Below the pieces are notes generated by a model that worked only from the letters and a program-made list of their open reading frames with translations, did not search any database and was not told where the DNA came from. From Paraburkholderia phytofirmans PsJN (GTDB lineage: Bacteria; Pseudomonadota; Gammaproteobacteria; Burkholderiales; Burkholderiaceae): a DNA stretch of 64,000 bases. Where the stretch lies: positions 2,356,001 to 2,420,000 of the forward strand of contig NC_010681.1 in assembly GCF_000020125.1 (NCBI RefSeq), written 5' to 3'. Below, one piece after another: positions 42,162 to 51,461 of the stretch (the stretch's first letter is position 1; every line of letters starts with the position of its first letter). The position numbers were made by a program, and so were the translations under genes.

Positions 42162-42279
42162 GGCCCACTCCTAGAATTTCATCAACCCAATGCGCGGCAG
42201 CAATGCTTTGCAAGCGCTGGGCGCGACACGGAGATTTCCCCACGAAATGCCGCATTAAACACGGGTAGCCGGACTTTTT

Positions 42280-43893
42280 ATGAACACCGTCAACGCACCG
42301 ATAACTGGAACAGGAGAAGTGAAGTTCGCGCCATCGTCGGCGGCGGTCTCAGCGGTTCCAGTACAGCAAACGCCGAGCGAAGCGACACTGCCGCTGCGTC
42401 TGGCAATCGGCCTGCTCGGCATGTTGCTGGCATCACTGCTCGCCATATTGAACGAACAGGTCACCGCGGTTGCACTCGCCGATATCCGCGGCGCGTTTTC
42501 AATCGGACGTGACGACGGGACATGGCTGACCACCCTCTTCGAGGCGACCAACGTGGCCACGATGGTATTCGCGCCGTGGTTCGGCGTGACGTTCACGCTC
42601 AAACGCTTCACGATCGGCGCCGTGCTCGCCGTGATGGTGCTTGGATTGCTCTGCCCGTTTGCGCCTAACCTGCTGACGCTCTACGTATTGCGCGCGCTGC
42701 AGGGCGTCGCCGGCGGATGTCTGCCGCCCATGCTGATCATCGTGGCACTGCGTTACCTGCCCCCGAAGGTCAAGTTATACGGGCTCGCCGGCTATGCACT
42801 GACCGCCACCTTCGGACCCGCGCTCGGCACGCCGCTCGCCGCGTTATGGACGGAATACGTCGGCTGGCAAATGGCATTCTGGCAAATCGTGCCGCTCGGA
42901 CTCATCAGCTGCGTGGCAATCTACAGGGGACTGCCGGCGGACCCCACCCGACTCGAACGGCTGCGTTCATTCAACTGGACCGGTTTCATACTCGGTTATC
43001 CGGCCATCGCCATGCTCGTGATCGGCCTGCTGCAGGGCGATCGCCTCGACTGGCTGAACTCCACGTTTATCGCCACGATGTTTGGCGGCGGCACGTTGTT
43101 GCTGGTGGCGTTCCTGATCAACGAATGGTTTCATCCGCTGCCGTTTTTCAAACTCCAGCTGCTTGCCCGCAGGAACTTCGCGCATGGACTGCTGACCCTG
43201 GTGGGCGCGGTGACGCTGCTGGTCGGTGTCGCCGCCATACCCGGCCAGTATCTCGCGCAGATTCACGGCTACAGGCCGCTGCAAACCACGCCGCTGTTTC
43301 TGCTGGTGGCCATTCCCCTGCTGGTTTCGCTCCCGGCGACCGCCGCGCTGCTCAATCTGCGGCAGGTCGACCACCGTTGGGTGATGGCGATTGGACTTTG
43401 CCTGATGGCGATCTCGTGCTTTCTCGGCAGTTTCGTGACCACGGACTGGGTTCGCGAGAACTTCTACTGGCTGCAGTCGCTACAGATCCTGGCGCAGCCG
43501 ATGATCATCATGGGCATCCTGATGGGCGTCACGACCGGCTTGCCGCCGACTGAAGGCCCGTTTGCTTCGGCCATGTTCAACACCATCAAAACACTGTCCG
43601 GCGCCGCGGCCACCGGCCTCATCGAAGGTCTGGGCACCGCGCGCGAGCATTTTCATTCGGCCATGCTGGTGGACCATCTGGGCAACAACGCGCTGGTCAC
43701 GAGCCAGAGCATCGATGCCGCTCACGGGCTCGGCGAACTCGCGCACCGGCTCCACGAGCAGGCCGTCGTGCTCACGTCGGCGGATCTCTATCGCGTGATG
43801 GCCGGTATCGCCGTCGCCTTTCTCTTCGTTATTCCGGTGTTGCCCGTGCGGGTCTATCCGCCGTGGAGCACAACGCAGCCCTCTTCACGTTAA
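42280..43893 (+). CDS. MFS efflux transporter, DHA2 (EmrB-like) family
   Basis: 537 residues with about 14 hydrophobic segments, the DHA2 count. Motif A-like and motif C regions are visible: ALADIRGAFSIGRDDGTWLTTLFEATNVATMVFAPWFGVTF and, after VLRALQGVAGGCLPPMLIIVAL, the GYALTATFGPALGTPLAALWTEYVGWQMAFWQIVP segment typical of EmrB/FarB. Inner-membrane pump of a tripartite system with the HlyD-like and outer-membrane proteins that follow (12-base gap, then 4-base overlap). Substrate unknown; probably an aromatic or antibiotic. Confidence 0.92.
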   Translation: MNTVNAPITGTGEVKFAPSSAAVSAVPVQQTPSEATLPLRLAIGLLGMLLASLLAILNEQVTAVALADIRGAFSIGRDDGTWLTTLFEATNVATMVFAPWFGVTFTLKRFTIGAVLAVMVLGLLCPFAPNLLTLYVLRALQGVAGGCLPPMLIIVALRYLPPKVKLYGLAGYALTATFGPALGTPLAALWTEYVGWQMAFWQIVPLGLISCVAIYRGLPADPTRLERLRSFNWTGFILGYPAIAMLVIGLLQGDRLDWLNSTFIATMFGGGTLLLVAFLINEWFHPLPFFKLQLLARRNFAHGLLTLVGAVTLLVGVAAIPGQYLAQIHGYRPLQTTPLFLLVAIPLLVSLPATAALLNLRQVDHRWVMAIGLCLMAISCFLGSFVTTDWVRENFYWLQSLQILAQPMIIMGILMGVTTGLPPTEGPFASAMFNTIKTLSGAAATGLIEGLGTAREHFHSAMLVDHLGNNALVTSQSIDAAHGLGELAHRLHEQAVVLTSADLYRVMAGIAVAFLFVIPVLPVRVYPPWSTTQPSSR

Positions 43894-43905
43894 GCGACGC
43901 TATCC

Positions 43906-44982
43906 ATGTCATCCGCTACCCGATTTTCTCCCAGAACGATCCGTCTGGCCGCCTATGCGGTCATACTCGGCGTCGCTGTGCTGGCCTGCATCTGGCTGTT
44001 TGCCGGCTCGACCAGCGAAACCACGAACGATGCCTATGTGACGGCCGATTTCACGCTGGTCGCGCCGCGTGTCGCGGGTCAGGTGTCCGAGGTGCTCGTT
44101 GAAGACAACCAGCAGGTCAAGGCGGGGCAATTACTGGTACGCATCGATGACCGCGACTTTCGTGCCGCGTTGATGAGTGCCGGGGCCGACGTGGCGGCAG
44201 CCAGGGCATCGGTTGCAAACTACGAGGCCGAGATCGCACGGCAGCCCGCGCTCGTCGATCAGGCGCGTGCCACGCTGCGCGCCGACGATGCGACGCTCGA
44301 GTTTGCGCGTGCGAATGCCGCGCGCTACCGCAATCTTTCGGAGACCGGTGCGGGAACCACCCAGGAGCAGCAGCACGCGGCGAGCGCGCTGGCCGAGGAA
44401 CTCGCGCAGCAGGCGCGCAACCGCGCCGCACTGGTGGCGACCGTGCAGAACCTCGACGTGCTGAAGACACAGCGCGACAAGGCGGCGGGTGCCTTGGCCC
44501 GCGCCGAAGCCATGCTCGAGCAGGCGAAACTCAACCTGTCGTATACGGAGATCCACGCGCCCATCGACGGCAAGGTCGGACGGCGTTCGGCACGTGTGGG
44601 CGCATTCGTGACGACCGGCGCGCCGCTGCTCGCGATCGTCCCGCTGTCGGAGGCCTATATCGTCGCCAATTTCCAGGAGAACCAGCTTGCAAGGATGCGC
44701 CCCGGCGACACCGTGCGTATCAAGGTCGACAGTTTTCCGGGCGTGGTGATCCGCGGGCATGTCGATAGTCTTGCGCCTGCTACAGGCGTGAGCTTCGCGC
44801 CTATCGCACCCGATAACGCAACGGGCAACTTCACCAAGATCGTGCAGCGCGTGCCGGTCAGAATCACCATCGATCATGGACAACAGGCGGCGGCCGCATT
44901 GAGTGTGGGCCTTTCCGTCGAAACGGAGGTCGCCGTCGGCAGGCGCGCCGATATGCGGGTCGCGGGAGCGGATTCGAAATGA
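43906..44982 (+). CDS. HlyD/EmrA family periplasmic adaptor
   Basis: 358 residues. One N-terminal membrane helix (IRLAAYAVILGVAVLACIWLFAG), then biotinyl-lipoyl-like halves (DAYVTADFTLVAPRVAGQVSEVLVEDNQQVKAGQLLVRIDDRDF and LSYTEIHAPIDGKVGRRSARVGAFVTTGAPLLAIVPL) around a coiled-coil hairpin (about 95-195), and a beta-barrel domain with VANFQENQLARMRPGDTVRIKVDSFPG. It links the MFS pump to the outer-membrane channel. The next gene starts inside its stop region (ATGA-type overlap), so production is coupled. Confidence 0.92.
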   Translation: MSSATRFSPRTIRLAAYAVILGVAVLACIWLFAGSTSETTNDAYVTADFTLVAPRVAGQVSEVLVEDNQQVKAGQLLVRIDDRDFRAALMSAGADVAAARASVANYEAEIARQPALVDQARATLRADDATLEFARANAARYRNLSETGAGTTQEQQHAASALAEELAQQARNRAALVATVQNLDVLKTQRDKAAGALARAEAMLEQAKLNLSYTEIHAPIDGKVGRRSARVGAFVTTGAPLLAIVPLSEAYIVANFQENQLARMRPGDTVRIKVDSFPGVVIRGHVDSLAPATGVSFAPIAPDNATGNFTKIVQRVPVRITIDHGQQAAAALSVGLSVETEVAVGRRADMRVAGADSK

Positions 44983-46520
44983 ACACGCGTGACTTCTCCC
45001 TGCGCACACCGGCGCTCGCGCTGCTGCTGTGCTCGATGCTCACGGGCTGTCTGGTGGGCCCGAACTTCGAACCTCCGCAGACGGCCACGCCCGACGTATT
45101 CAACCGCACCCAGACCGCACAGGCCGCAAGCAAGGCCGTCGAATCCGGATTCACACCGCAATGGTGGACGCTGTTCAACGATCCGATACTGGACTCGCTG
45201 GAACAGCAATTGAGCGATGCGAATCTCGATGTGGCGGCTGCGTCGGCGCGTCTGCGGCAAAGCCGGGCGCAACAGCGCATTGCCGGCGCCGAAGAATATC
45301 CGGCGCTCAACGGCGCCGCCTCTTACGACCGCGAGCGCGGCAGTCCGAACGGCATTCTCTCGCTGCTTGGTGTCACGCCGACAGGAAGCCAGACGCAGTC
45401 GGCCTCGGGCAGTGCACCGCTCGGTGTCGCGCCGTTGCCGGGCGCCAAAGGCTCGCCCGCTTACGATCTGTACCAGTTCGGCTTCGACGCGTCATGGGAA
45501 CTCGACTTCTGGGGGCGCGTACGACGCGGTGTCGAGGCCGCATCGGCGCTCTCCGATGCATCGTACGAGGACCGCAACGCGATCCTGCTGTCCGCCCGCG
45601 CCGAACTCGCGCGCGACTACATCCAGTTGCGCGACACGCAGGCCCTGCTGCAGATCGCGAAACAGAACCTCGACATCGCGCACGACGTCACCAAGCTCAC
45701 GCAAAACCGGGTGCATGAAGGTGTGACGACGGACCTGGACGTCGCCAATGCGATGGCCCAGGCGGAGTCGATCGAAAGCCTGATCCCGACGCTCGAATCG
45801 CGCAACACGACCACGATCAATGCGATCGGCGTGCTGCTGGCGAAAGAACCGGGCGCATTGCAGCAGATGCTCGCCGAGCCGCACGATGTGCCGGCGCTGC
45901 CCGATCAGGTGCCGATTGGCGTTCCGTCGGAACTGGTGCAGCGCCGGCCCGACATCCGCAAAGCCGAGGCCCAGCTGCATGCGGCCACCGCGACGATCGG
46001 CATGGCCAAGGCCGACTTCTATCCGCGCATTTCGCTGAACGGCAGCGCCGGGTTCCAGAGCCTGCAACTGTCGAATCTCGCCGACTGGGCGTCCGGCCAG
46101 TTTGTCGTGGGACCGTCCATCACGTTGCCGATATTCGAAGGCGGACGCCTCAAAGGCACGCTGCATTTGCGCGAGGCGCAGCAGCAGGAAGCGGCGATTG
46201 TCTACCAGCACACCGTGCTTCAGGCATGGCGTGAGGTGGACGACGCGCTGGTCGTCTATGACGCCGAACAGCGGCGGCGCGACCGGCTGAAAACGGTTGT
46301 GAGTCTGAACCAGCGCGCGCTGTCGATTGCGCAGCAACGGTACAAGGCAGGTGCGGTGGATTTCCTGGATGTGCTGAACGTGCAGAAACAGTTGCTCGAT
46401 GCGCAGAGCAACCTCGAGCAGAGCAAGGCCGACGCTGACGCGAACCTCATCACGCTGTGCAAGGTGCTCGGTGGTGGATGGGAATCAACGTATGCAAGGC
46501 AAGACAGTTCTCGTCGATAA
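44979..46520 (+). CDS. Outer-membrane efflux channel, NodT/OprM family lipoprotein
   Basis: 513 residues. Lipoprotein signal (LALLLCSMLTGC, lipidated Cys about residue 23) followed by LVGPNFEPPQTATPDVF, the classic NodT-family N-terminus. Two OEP repeats follow, with the conserved QWWTLFNDPILDSLEQQLSDANLDVAAASARLRQSRAQ, SWELDFWGRVRRGVEAASA, LLQRRPDIRKAEAQLHAATA-like and ALSIAQQRYKAGAVDFLDVLNVQKQLLDAQ segments. Forms the trimeric exit duct of the efflux complex. Overlaps the adaptor gene by four bases. Confidence 0.93.
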   Translation: MNTRDFSLRTPALALLLCSMLTGCLVGPNFEPPQTATPDVFNRTQTAQAASKAVESGFTPQWWTLFNDPILDSLEQQLSDANLDVAAASARLRQSRAQQRIAGAEEYPALNGAASYDRERGSPNGILSLLGVTPTGSQTQSASGSAPLGVAPLPGAKGSPAYDLYQFGFDASWELDFWGRVRRGVEAASALSDASYEDRNAILLSARAELARDYIQLRDTQALLQIAKQNLDIAHDVTKLTQNRVHEGVTTDLDVANAMAQAESIESLIPTLESRNTTTINAIGVLLAKEPGALQQMLAEPHDVPALPDQVPIGVPSELVQRRPDIRKAEAQLHAATATIGMAKADFYPRISLNGSAGFQSLQLSNLADWASGQFVVGPSITLPIFEGGRLKGTLHLREAQQQEAAIVYQHTVLQAWREVDDALVVYDAEQRRRDRLKTVVSLNQRALSIAQQRYKAGAVDFLDVLNVQKQLLDAQSNLEQSKADADANLITLCKVLGGGWESTYARQDSSRR

Positions 46521-46798
46521 ATAATGTTTGCATGTCGGTCGCTACGAAAACGACATGATTCTTCTCTCTCGAACGGCGCGCTCATCGCAGCGCGCCACAG
46601 CCGCAGCATCTGCGGCGTCGATCGCCTGAACGCCGTGCCGAAAGAACGCCGGAGCAAGGCAACTGGCCGCGCCGGCGACCGTTTTTTCGTCAAATCTCAC
46701 ATTTGCATTAACATCGTGACACTGAACGTATGCAACTCGACGCGTCGCGAGCGGACGTGCCGGTTCGATATTCCACTGTGAAAGAGAGGGAGACGATC

Positions 46799-47695
46799 GT
46801 GGCTGATGAAAAGATGCTGGCGCAAGTTTGTGAAAAACAGGGATTTTTTGCCGCCCTGGACCAGAGCGGCGGATCGACCCCTGGCGCACTGCGGCTTTAC
46901 GGCATTCCGGAGACCGCCTACAACGGCGACGCCGAGATGTTCAAACTGATACACGAGATGCGCGTGCGCATCATCACGGCGCCCGCCTTTACGGGGGACA
47001 AGATCATCGGCGCCATCCTGTTCGAAGCGACCATGGACGGTCAGGCTCAGGGCAAACCCGTTCCGGCCTTCCTGTGGGAAGAGCGCGGCGTCGTACCGTT
47101 CCTGAAGGTCGACAAGGGCCTGCAGGCCGAAGCCGACGGTGTCCAGTTGATGAAGCCGATTCCTGGCTTGGACGATCTGCTCGCGCGGGCCGCGAAGCTC
47201 AGCATCTGCGGCACCAAGATGCGGTCGGTGATCAATCTGAATTCGCAAAACGGGATCGCTGCAATCGTCAAACAACAGTTCGAACTGGCGGCGCAGATCG
47301 ACGCGCACGGCTTGTTGCCGATCCTCGAACCCGAAGTTTCGATCAAGAGTCCGGACAAACCGGGCGCGGAAGCCACTCTGCGCGCCGAACTGATCAAAGG
47401 TCTCGACGCGTTGCCGGATAGCCGCCGCGTGATGCTCAAGCTGACCATACCCGATGCGGCGGACTTCTATCGTCAGCTGATCGAACACCCGCGTGTCGCA
47501 CGGGTGGTGGCGCTGTCCGGAGGCTACACGCGCGCCGACGCGTGTCAACGGCTCGCCTCGAATCACGGCATGATCGCCAGCTTTTCGAGGGCGTTGATCA
47601 ACGAGCTCAAGGAATCGATGAGCGACAGCGAGTTCAACGCAGCGCTGGAGAAGGCCGTCGACGAGATCTATCAGGCCTCTGTCGTCAAGGTTTGA
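46799..47695 (+). CDS. Class I fructose-bisphosphate aldolase (bacterial type)
   Basis: 298 residues, the length of the Staphylococcus-type class I aldolase. Landmarks are GFFAALDQSGGSTPGALRLYGI, MRVRIITAPAFTGDKIIGAILFEATMDG, GVVPFLKVDKGL, ICGTKMRSVINL, LLPILEPEVSI, VMLKLTIPD with the Schiff-base Lys at about K214, and VVALSGGYTRADACQRLASNHGMIASFSRAL. Catalyses reversible cleavage of fructose-1,6-bisphosphate without a metal. GTG 46799 has GAGGGAG six bases upstream, preferred over ATG 46730. A second, class II aldolase would be expected elsewhere in the genome. Confidence 0.9.
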   Translation: MADEKMLAQVCEKQGFFAALDQSGGSTPGALRLYGIPETAYNGDAEMFKLIHEMRVRIITAPAFTGDKIIGAILFEATMDGQAQGKPVPAFLWEERGVVPFLKVDKGLQAEADGVQLMKPIPGLDDLLARAAKLSICGTKMRSVINLNSQNGIAAIVKQQFELAAQIDAHGLLPILEPEVSIKSPDKPGAEATLRAELIKGLDALPDSRRVMLKLTIPDAADFYRQLIEHPRVARVVALSGGYTRADACQRLASNHGMIASFSRALINELKESMSDSEFNAALEKAVDEIYQASVVKV

Positions 47696-47956
47696 AGCGG
47701 CTTTCGGGAGGCGGCGCCGGGCGCATCGCGGCCCGCGCCTTCTTTGCTGGTCGGCACGCTGCTCGACCATTTCAAGTTGCCTGGCCAGATCAATGCCGGC
47801 TATGACATCCTGTTCGTCATATGACGCAACTGTCAGCTACTACTACCGGCTCAATCGATCAGGCGCGGGCGCGTCGGGTGCGGGCGCGTCAGGTGCGCGC
47901 CCGCGGATAGTTCGTCCCTTTTCACGCACAGTCCCGATCGCATGAGCGAGGCGAAC

Positions 47957-48220
47957 TCAACTGCCGTTGTAGAACGCTTGCATCGCCGCCGCCTCGCCGC
48001 TCTTCTGCGAGCGCACGAGTTCTTGATAGACGTCCGCGCGGGTTTTGCCATGGAGCGCGGCAGGAGCGCCGGACACGGAGCTTCCCGACGTGTCCGGACC
48101 TTCCGCGCTGTCCGCACTAGGCTGCGCCATGGTCGTCGGATTGGCGCCGGCGGTCTGCGCATTGGCGTGCCAGGCGCACGTGCAAAGTAGTCCGCCAGCC
48201 AGGAGTAAAACTGTTTTCAT
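47957..48220 (-). CDS. DUF4148 domain-containing small exported protein
   Basis: 87 residues. Signal peptide (TVLLLAGGLLCTCAWHANAQ) and a C-terminal DUF4148 signature KTRADVYQELVRSQKSGEAAAMQAFYNG, a short helix motif found in many small Burkholderiaceae exported proteins of unknown role. Upstream AAGAGG (reverse of 48229-48234) precedes the ATG. Divergent from the hybrid kinase, whose promoter region carries two matching palindromes that could also control this gene. Confidence 0.85.
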   Translation of the reverse strand: MKTVLLLAGGLLCTCAWHANAQTAGANPTTMAQPSADSAEGPDTSGSSVSGAPAALHGKTRADVYQELVRSQKSGEAAAMQAFYNGS

Positions 48221-48421
48221 AAGAACCTCTTTTAACTAACGTTGCCGCAACATCCGGTTGCGAGGGGACGAGACAAACCCGGAGCGCTTCGAGAACAGAA
48301 ACCATGCGAATCACAGTCCGGGAGAGGACGGCGTAGCGAGGCGAATGACAATGACGAAAACATGTCGACTCTCGTTTGCCGTTGCTGTCATACTGATTCT
48401 CGGTCTGCGCGGACGCCATCG

Positions 48422-48433
48422 CTACCCACGTAG
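48422..48433. promoter_or_regulatory. CTAC-N4-GTAG palindrome, site 1
   Basis: CTACCCACGTAG between the divergent DUF4148 and kinase genes. The form CTAC-N4-GTAG recurs exactly at 48503. NarL/EvgA-type response regulators bind inverted repeats of this size, and one is encoded at 50435-51154. Confidence 0.45.
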
Positions 48434-48502
48434 GTAGGTGGGCGCAGCAATCGCGCAAGGAAAGATGTAGGCGTTCCCGATCTGGCAGGCGCATCCGGAA
48501 CG

Positions 48503-48514
48503 CTACATTTGTAG
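48503..48514. promoter_or_regulatory. CTAC-N4-GTAG palindrome, site 2
   Basis: CTACATTTGTAG, extended inward to CTACA-TT-TGTAG, centred 81 bases from site 1 and about 90 bases before the kinase start at 48601. Resembles the inverted TACA/TGTA half-sites bound by EvgA/BvgA-type regulators. Confidence 0.5.
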
Positions 48515-48600
48515 GTATAACTTCGGATGCCGGGCTGCTATTCTGTTTGAATTGCACGCTGCCCTATCCCCGGACGGCGAACTTCCTGATCGGCGTCGTC

Positions 48601-50484
48601 ATGAGATCGTCAGGCCTCAGGGTGCGCAGGTTCAGCTCACCGGCTCAGGAGCGCGCGTTCCGGTGCGACTACGCGCGACGGTTCTCCGTACAGCGGCGGC
48701 TCGCCATCACGATCTTCACCGCGTTATGGATCGTCTTTTCCATCCGCGACTTCTACCGGTTGGACGCACTCGACCCCGCCCATCTGCACCACAACGAACT
48801 GATTCTCCTGAGAGTCGCCGCAGCAATCGGAATGACGATTCCCGTGCTGTTCTGGACCCCGCGCGCACTCGATGAACGTTGGGCCGTCCGGCTGCTTGCT
48901 GTCTGGACGATCAGTTGCTGGTTCAGTTGCCTGAGAATGCTGCAGTTCTATCCGGGCGACCTTGGCTGGCGGGAAGTCTATCCAGTGCTCCTGTTTTGCC
49001 TTTTCCTGATATTCATGGCCTTTCGGCTTCGGGTGATCACGGCGGCGTGGCTGATCGGGATTTGCGTCGTCAGCTATCTGATCATGCTTTATTTCAAACC
49101 TGCCGGCGGGAGCGTCGAAATGCGCGTGGAGTCGGTGGCCGCGCACGCCACCATGCTGCCGATGATGTCGATCGTCGGCGTGCTGCTCAGTATTCCGCTG
49201 GAACGTGCCGCGAGGCGCGAATTCATGTACCGGCGCACTTTGCGCGCCGCCAAGGCACGCGTTGAAGTAGCGTCGCGCGCCGTCAGCGAGCAGAACAGAC
49301 GCATGCAGGAACTGGTCAAAGAGAAAGAGCGATTCTTTTCGTCGGCGTACCACGACATCCAGCAGCCTCTCGCCGCAATCAACCTTTTCATCCGCAGCGC
49401 CCGCACGAGGATCAGGGACGGCCACGCCGTGGATCGCGACCTCGACGTGATCGAGGAGACCGCGTCCGACATCCTCGACATGTTCAAGGACATTCAGGAC
49501 TACAGCGAACTGGGCTCATATGTTCCCCGTGTCGTTCCGGTCGATACCCTCGGCCTGTTGACCGAAGTCTTCGAGCAATACCGGGAGACGGCCCGGTTGC
49601 GCGGCATCGAACTAAGAATCGCCGGGCGACGACGCGCCCCGCCCTCCATCGAGACCGACCGGTCGCTCTTCAAGCGGTCCTTATCGAATCTCATATCGAA
49701 CGCGATCAAGAACACGCCATCGGGAGGGGTCGTGCTTGGCTGGGTGCAATTGGATGAACGGCTGCGCGTCGACGTATGGGATACGGGCATCGGCATTGCA
49801 GCTGGCCATCGAGAGGCGATCTTCTCCGAGTACTATCAGATCAACAACCCGGGGCGCGACCGGTCAAAAGGGCTGGGACTGGGGCTGTCGATCGTGCATC
49901 GTGCGATTCATATTCTCCCGGGACACAGCATGAGCTTCGCTTCCGGGGAAGGTCGCGGCTCGCGCTTTTCCCTTTATGCGGCAGTTTCTGCATCGACCCC
50001 GACCGTCGGCGCAAAGGCTCTGGATGGCGACGCCTACACGCCCGATCTCACTGGCACGTTCATGCTTCTGTGCGACGATGAACCTACCGTCCTCGAAGGC
50101 CTGAGACGTCTTTTCTCGAGCGCGGGCGCGCTCGTGCACGCCGCTGAATCGATGTCCGGATTCGAAGCCATGCTCGCCGACGACAGCCGCATTCCCGATC
50201 TGATCGTCGCCGATATCCGTCTGCGCGACGGAGCCACCGGCAAGGAGGTAGCAGAGCGGATCAGGCGTCATTTCGCGTGGGCGGGCGTGATTCCCGTTGC
50301 GTTCATCACCGGCGAACTGCTGTCCGATCAGGTCCTTCGCGATTTCCCCGAACCGTTCGTGCTATTGCGCAAGTCCTCCGCCCCCATCGACCTGCTGGTG
50401 GAGATCAGCAGGTACGTCAGCGCTCAGCGAAAGGTCAATCCCGCTCTCGCGAACCATGAGGCACTGAAAGCGTCCCGAGCGTAA
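48601..50484 (+). CDS. Membrane-bound hybrid sensor histidine kinase
   Basis: 627 residues. An N-terminal part with about six membrane segments (residues 33-200: LAITIFTALWIVFSI, LLRVAAAIGMTIPVLFW, LLAVWTISCWFSC, VLLFCLFLIFMAF, AAWLIGICVVSYLIMLYF, MLPMMSIVGVLLSI) and little periplasmic domain, a coiled coil, then a HisKA-type H-box with H251 in AYHDIQQPLAAI, HATPase N-box SLSNLISNAIKN, G1 VWDTGIGIA, G2 GLGLGLSIV, and a C-terminal receiver domain with D538 (DLIVADIRL). Start ATG 48601 is chosen; TTG 48547 is possible. Its 3' end overlaps the convergent response regulator gene by 50 bases. Signal unknown. Confidence 0.9.
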   Translation: MRSSGLRVRRFSSPAQERAFRCDYARRFSVQRRLAITIFTALWIVFSIRDFYRLDALDPAHLHHNELILLRVAAAIGMTIPVLFWTPRALDERWAVRLLAVWTISCWFSCLRMLQFYPGDLGWREVYPVLLFCLFLIFMAFRLRVITAAWLIGICVVSYLIMLYFKPAGGSVEMRVESVAAHATMLPMMSIVGVLLSIPLERAARREFMYRRTLRAAKARVEVASRAVSEQNRRMQELVKEKERFFSSAYHDIQQPLAAINLFIRSARTRIRDGHAVDRDLDVIEETASDILDMFKDIQDYSELGSYVPRVVPVDTLGLLTEVFEQYRETARLRGIELRIAGRRRAPPSIETDRSLFKRSLSNLISNAIKNTPSGGVVLGWVQLDERLRVDVWDTGIGIAAGHREAIFSEYYQINNPGRDRSKGLGLGLSIVHRAIHILPGHSMSFASGEGRGSRFSLYAAVSASTPTVGAKALDGDAYTPDLTGTFMLLCDDEPTVLEGLRRLFSSAGALVHAAESMSGFEAMLADDSRIPDLIVADIRLRDGATGKEVAERIRRHFAWAGVIPVAFITGELLSDQVLRDFPEPFVLLRKSSAPIDLLVEISRYVSAQRKVNPALANHEALKASRA

Positions 50485-51154
50485 TGCCTTTCTCCGCCAG
50501 CATCACGATGAGTTCCGTGCGGCGCCGCAGGTTGAAATGCGCGAGCAGATGACTGATGTATTTACGCACCGTAATATCTTCGAGTCCCATCTTCGACGCG
50601 ATGGCTTTGGAAGGCAGACCGCGCACGAGCCACGCGAGCGTTTCGAACTCGCGGGGCGTGAGTCCGAGTCCCGGAGCATTCCAAGGTTCGACGCGATCGT
50701 TCGGTTGCGCTTTGTCTGATTGGCATGCCTGTGTCTCGTCTGTGCCTGCGGCGCGTTTCAGCCCGACAATGCTCGCCGCGGGCAGGAATACACCGCCCGA
50801 GAGTACCGCAACGATCGCGGCATGCAGCGCCTCGGGCGAAGACGATTTCGGCACGTAGCCCATGGCGCGTAATTCGAGGCATCGGCCGACAGACTCCACA
50901 CTTTCGTCGGCCGATACCACGACCACGGGCAAGGAAGGGCGTGCGTCTTTTAACTGGATCAGCGCGTCGCTACCGTGGCCGTCGGGGAGTTCAAGATCCA
51001 GAAAAACGATGTCCGGACGCTCGGTGATCGCGAGATTGACGCCGAGCGACAACGTATTCGCATGCAACAGTTCGACATCCGGGAAAAGCTCTTTGATTAG
51101 CAGTGCGAGACCGGCTCTGAAGAGTTCGTGATCGTCGACGAGCAATACGCGCAT
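50435..51154 (-). CDS. NarL/FixJ-type response regulator
   Basis: 239 residues. Receiver domain with D7/D8 acidic pair (VLLVDDHELFRAGL), phospho-acceptor D53 (IVFLDLELPDGHG) and K in GYVPKSSSPEAL, a ~45-residue linker rich in Asp/Gln, then a LuxR HTH (LGLTPREFETLAWLVRGLPSKAIASKMGLEDITVRKYISHLLAHFNLRRRTELIVML). GGAGG precedes ATG 51154. Likely partner of the hybrid kinase although transcribed convergently; the two genes overlap by 50 bases at their 3' ends. Confidence 0.92.
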   Translation of the reverse strand: MRVLLVDDHELFRAGLALLIKELFPDVELLHANTLSLGVNLAITERPDIVFLDLELPDGHGSDALIQLKDARPSLPVVVVSADESVESVGRCLELRAMGYVPKSSSPEALHAAIVAVLSGGVFLPAASIVGLKRAAGTDETQACQSDKAQPNDRVEPWNAPGLGLTPREFETLAWLVRGLPSKAIASKMGLEDITVRKYISHLLAHFNLRRRTELIVMLAEKGITLGTLSVPHGSRERD

Positions 51155-51461
51155 CACATCGCCCTCCAGGAACACGCATGTTCAAACGAACGAGCACGCG
51201 GCGTTTGAATATAGCAACCCGCCACCATGGACGGAATTCGAACGTGTGATACGCGATTTGCCACTGAGGTTGGCTTGCGTCAAGCCATACGACAGACGAA
51301 ACGAGTATATCCGAGCCGAAGTGTTGCTGTTTCTGCTGTTCCAGAGCCGGATCACCGGAGAGAACTAATCGGCAGCCGTTGCTCGAGTACGACCATTCGC
51401 TTATACCTTGGTCCGGCAAATTGAAGGCTCTCTCTTCGGGTCTGAACTGCCCGTGCGCCAA

